64,000 nt of DNA. It comes from Primulina eburnea (Eukaryota > Streptophyta > Magnoliopsida > Lamiales > Gesneriaceae). The stretch is taken from assembly GCF_022965805.1 (NCBI RefSeq), contig NC_133109.1, forward strand, positions 8,611,375 to 8,675,374. Direction: 5' to 3'. Under the pieces are notes generated by a model. It did not search any database. It was given only the letters and a program-made list of their open reading frames with translations, and was not told the DNA's origin. The translations under genes were made by a program, and so were the position numbers. Shown here piece after piece: positions 60,901 to 64,000 of the stretch (the first letter of the stretch is position 1; every line of letters begins with the position of its first letter).

Positions 60901-62933
60901 GTTTGAAGCATCATCGGTTTAATGACAAGCTATAAAATGTGCCATCTTAGAGAATCTATCCACAACAACAAAAATAGAATCCTTCCCCTTCTTAGTCCTA
61001 GGCAACCCAAAATAAAGTCCATAGAAATGTCAATCCAAGTTCTTTTTAAGAATAGCACGCAAAAGTGTTCCCAAAGTTCTATTAACAACTTCAGTTTGTC
61101 CATCCGTTTGAGGATGAGAAGTAGTAGAAAACAACAATTTTGTGCCAAGTTTAGCCCATAAATTATTCTAATAGTAACTCAAGAATTTAACATCGCGACC
61201 AGGAAACAATAGTTCTAGGCATTCCATGCAACGTAACGACTTCTCTAAAGAACAAATCCGCAATGTTTGAAGCATCATCGGTTTAATGACAAGCTATAAA
61301 ATGTGCCATCTTAGAGAATCTATCCACAACAACAAAAATAGAATCCCTCCCCTTCTTAGTCCTAGGCAACCCCAAAATAAAGTCCATAGAAATGTCAATC
61401 CAAGTTCTTTTTAAGAATAGCAAGCAAAAGTGTTCCCAAAGTTCTATTGACAACTTCAGTTTGTCCATCCGTTTGAGGAAGAGAAGTAGTAGAAAACAAT
61501 AATTTTGTGCCAAGTTTAGCCCATATCCAATAGTAACTCAAGAATTTAACATCGCGACCAGAAACAATAGTCCTAGGCATTCCATGCAACGTAACGACTT
61601 CTCTCAAGAACAAATCCGCAATGTTTGAAGCATCATCGGTTTAATGACAAGCTATAAAATGTGCCATCTTAGAGAATCTATCCACAAAAACAAAAATAGA
61701 ATCCCTCCCCTTCTTAGTCCTAGGCAACTCCAAAATAAAGTCCATAGAAATGTCAATCTAAGTTCTTTTTAAGAATAGCACGCAAAAGTGTTCCCAAAGT
61801 TCTGTTGACAACTTCAGTTTGTCCATCCGTTTGAGGATGACAAGTAGTAGAAAACAACAATTTTGTGCCAAGTATAGCCCATAAAGTCTTCCAAAAGTAA
61901 CTCAAGAATATAACATCGCGATCAGAAACAATAGTCCTAGGCATGCCACGCAACCTAACGACTTCTCTAAAGAACAAATCCGCAATGTTTGAAACATCAT
62001 CGGTTTTATGGCGAGCTAGAAAATGTGCCATCTTGGAGAATCTATCCACAACAACAAAAATAGAATCCCTCCCCTTCTTAGTCCAAGGCAACCCCAAAAT
62101 AAATTCCACAGAAATGTCAATCCAAGTTCTTTTTAAGAATAGCACGCAAAAGTGTTCCCAAAGTTCTATTGACAACTTCAGTTTGTCCATCCGTTTGAGG
62201 ATGAAAAGTAGTAGAAAACAACAATTTTTGCCAAGTTTAGCCCATAAAGTCTTCCAAAAGTAACTCAAGAATTTAAAATCACGACCAGAAACAATAGTCC
62301 TAGACATTTCATGCAACGTAACGACTTCTCTAAAGAACAAATCCGCAATGTTTGAAGCATCATCGGTTTAATGACAAGCTATAAAATGTGTCATTTAGAG
62401 AATCTATTCACAACAACAAAAATAGAATCCCTCCCCTTCTTAGTACTAGGCAACCCCAAAATAAAGTCCACAGAAATGTCAATCCAAGTTCTTTTTAAGA
62501 ATAGCACACAAAAGTGTTCCCAAAGTTCTATTGACAACTTCAGTTTGTCCATCCGTTTGAGGATGACAAGTAGTAGAAAACAACAATTTTGTGCCAAGTT
62601 TTGCCCATAAAGTATTCCAAAAGTAACTCAAGAATATAACATCGCGATCAGAAACAATAGTCCTAGGCATGCCACGTAACCTAACGACTTCTCTAAAGAA
62701 AAAATCCGCATTGTTTTGAAGCAACATCGGTTTTATGACAAGCTATAAAATGTGTCATCTTAGAGAATCTACCCACAACAACAAAAATAGAATCCCTCTC
62801 CTTCTTAGTACTAGGCAACCCCAAAATAAAGTCAATAGAAATGTCAATCCAAGTTCTTTTTAAGAATGGCACGCAAAAGTGTTCCCAAAGTTCTATTGAC
62901 AACTTCAGTTTGTCCATCCGTTTGAGGATGACA
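57996..62933 (-). repeat. Integrase-derived satellite, segment D, inverted
   Basis: About thirteen and a half monomers, now on the minus strand. The first two (to about 58700) are mildly noisy and the rest are clean. Types include SDRDVIF copies (catalytic Asp kept), [14 protein letters not shown] copies and SGRDFKF copies. Diagnostic variants recur after seven monomers (SYYWKN/IW at 58848 and 61395; WAILG at 59212 and 61753; FFFREVV with [12 protein letters not shown] at 59940 and 62479). It ends at GATGACA where an LTR starts at 62934. Confidence 0.92.
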
Positions 62934-63942
62934 TGTAGTGACCCGTTCCAGAATCACCTACTAATCAGAACTTAAGCATGCAAAATTAACATTTAAAACT
63001 AAATCAGGTAAACAGCGGAAAAACAGTAATACAACCCAATCGAATCTGTAAGTACAAAATACTTAAACAACCAGATCGAACTAAATACTAAGAACAAATA
63101 CCAACAACTACAAGTCAACCTCTGCCAGCTCCCTGTCCACTCCCTCCTGGACCGTCTAACCTGAGACCTGCCCCATCGAATAGGGTGTCCAAAACAGAGA
63201 AAAAACCGAGGACGTGAGCATAAACGCTCAGTACCGAAAGCATGAGTATACAAGACTATGACATGCATGTATGCAAAATGTACTGGATACCAGGATCTGG
63301 GTATATCGAAATACTGCTCAGACAAATGACGTCAAGGTATGTAGCACTCTGCGCCGTCGCACCAGGAGGTGGCTCCCATACCAAAATAAACCTGTGGATA
63401 TACCGGTGACCTGACCACCGTCGGCCAACGGGGTCCAACCATCCACAACAAACGAGGGCTGAGCACCCTCTCAACAGGCTATCTCAAAGATAATCAGGCT
63501 CAACATGATTATGCAAATGCCGCATAATAAACCATGCATCATATGACAGATAATAATGCAACATATAAACATGCAACACATAGTAAAGCATACTCAATCC
63601 TGCTATCTCGGATAGTACTTTCGTACCTCAAACCAGTAGATCCTAGCAATCAGCCCTAGAATCAAGCCTACAATCCAAGTGATACCATATCACTAAATCA
63701 CATCTAAAAGCCTTAACTAGACTAATAGATACTCCCAAATCTCAAAGGGAACCCAGAACTATACCTGCGTCCGTAGTCAGCCCACTGATGCCGCTAGCCC
63801 CCAACTAGAGCACAGCTCCGCTACAAAACCAGTAGCTCCCCGCTAGTGCCCGAACCTCGGGAAAAGACTAGAAACCCATCAGAAACGACTAAAACGCTCT
63901 GGAACTCTCGGAATTGGCGAGTGAAAAGTGAAGCCTCGCGCT

Positions 63943-63954
63943 TCTATTTATAGA
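63943..63954 (-). promoter_or_regulatory. Candidate TATA box
   Basis: TCTATAAATAGA on the minus strand, as in the LTR at 47076-48552. Confidence 0.55.
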
Positions 63955-63958
63955 CAAC

Positions 63959-64000
63959 GATCGGACGATCCGATCCACTCCGGACGCTCCGATCCGGTAC
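63959..64000 (-). promoter_or_regulatory. TCGGACGATCCGA-type dyad cluster, cut by the window end
   Basis: Two complete motifs (CGGACGATCCGA, CGGACGCTCCGA) 19 bp apart and the start of a third. Nearly base for base the start of the cluster at 48156. Confidence 0.6.

Larger units (their letters stand above)
62934..64000 (-). repeat. LTR of a third family, incomplete
   Basis: Begins TGTAGTGACCCG against the satellite, that is, an LTR ending CGGGTCACTACA in minus sense. No coding sequence is seen in it. It runs to a TATA box and dyad cluster at the right edge of the window. Apart from that edge, the sequence does not resemble family A or B LTRs. Confidence 0.72.

Overview
The window is repeat DNA from a large plant nuclear genome. 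I see no host protein gene, rRNA or tRNA gene. Everything readable is LTR retrotransposon sequence or a satellite array derived from one. The Ty3/gypsy chromodomain polyproteins, the Ty1/copia element and the initiator-methionine tRNA primer sites all point to a flowering plant, and a long satellite with higher-order structure suggests pericentromeric or centromeric chromatin. An asterid (Lamiales-like) host is only an impression.

The backbone is a tandem satellite with a 364-bp monomer copied from the integrase catalytic core of a Ty3/gypsy chromovirus. It is visible at 11311-15026 and 36051-42880 (plus strand), at 51298-57995 (plus strand, very noisy) and at 57996-62933 (minus strand). Retrotransposons have inserted into it and into one another. 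Left flank (1-11310): a minus-strand family B LTR sits against the array, a plus-strand family B element (3842-9534) lies in that LTR, and a minus-strand, multiply deleted family A element (1-3841) lies in the family B gag. Middle block (15027-36050): a family A element was broken by a minus-strand copia element. The copia was then invaded by an intact family A element (17316-25090, target duplication ACTGT, LTRs with no difference seen by eye) and by a family A solo LTR (29471-31070, target duplication TAAAC). Right flank (42881-51197): three minus-strand family B LTRs are nested in series and followed by a pol pseudogene that runs into a 100-N gap. The window ends in the LTR of a further family (62934-64000).

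Only the 17316-25090 element looks autonomous. It has one 1476-codon gag-pol frame, a primer site, a polypurine tract and equal 1584-bp LTRs. Other pol copies carry frameshifts, nonsense codons or deletions.

Two patterns stand out. First, the satellite has higher-order repeats: a 5-monomer unit of 1820 bp in the plus array and a 7-monomer unit of about 2.54 kb in the inverted array. Second, every LTR that reaches its upstream promoter region, in at least three families, carries a cluster of 12-14 bp GC-rich dyad motifs, mostly in pairs at a near-constant 22-24 bp (about 20 bp for one motif type). Where a TATA box is recognisable, the cluster lies just upstream of it. The motif differs between otherwise similar LTRs and is shared between different families, as if it were an exchangeable cassette.
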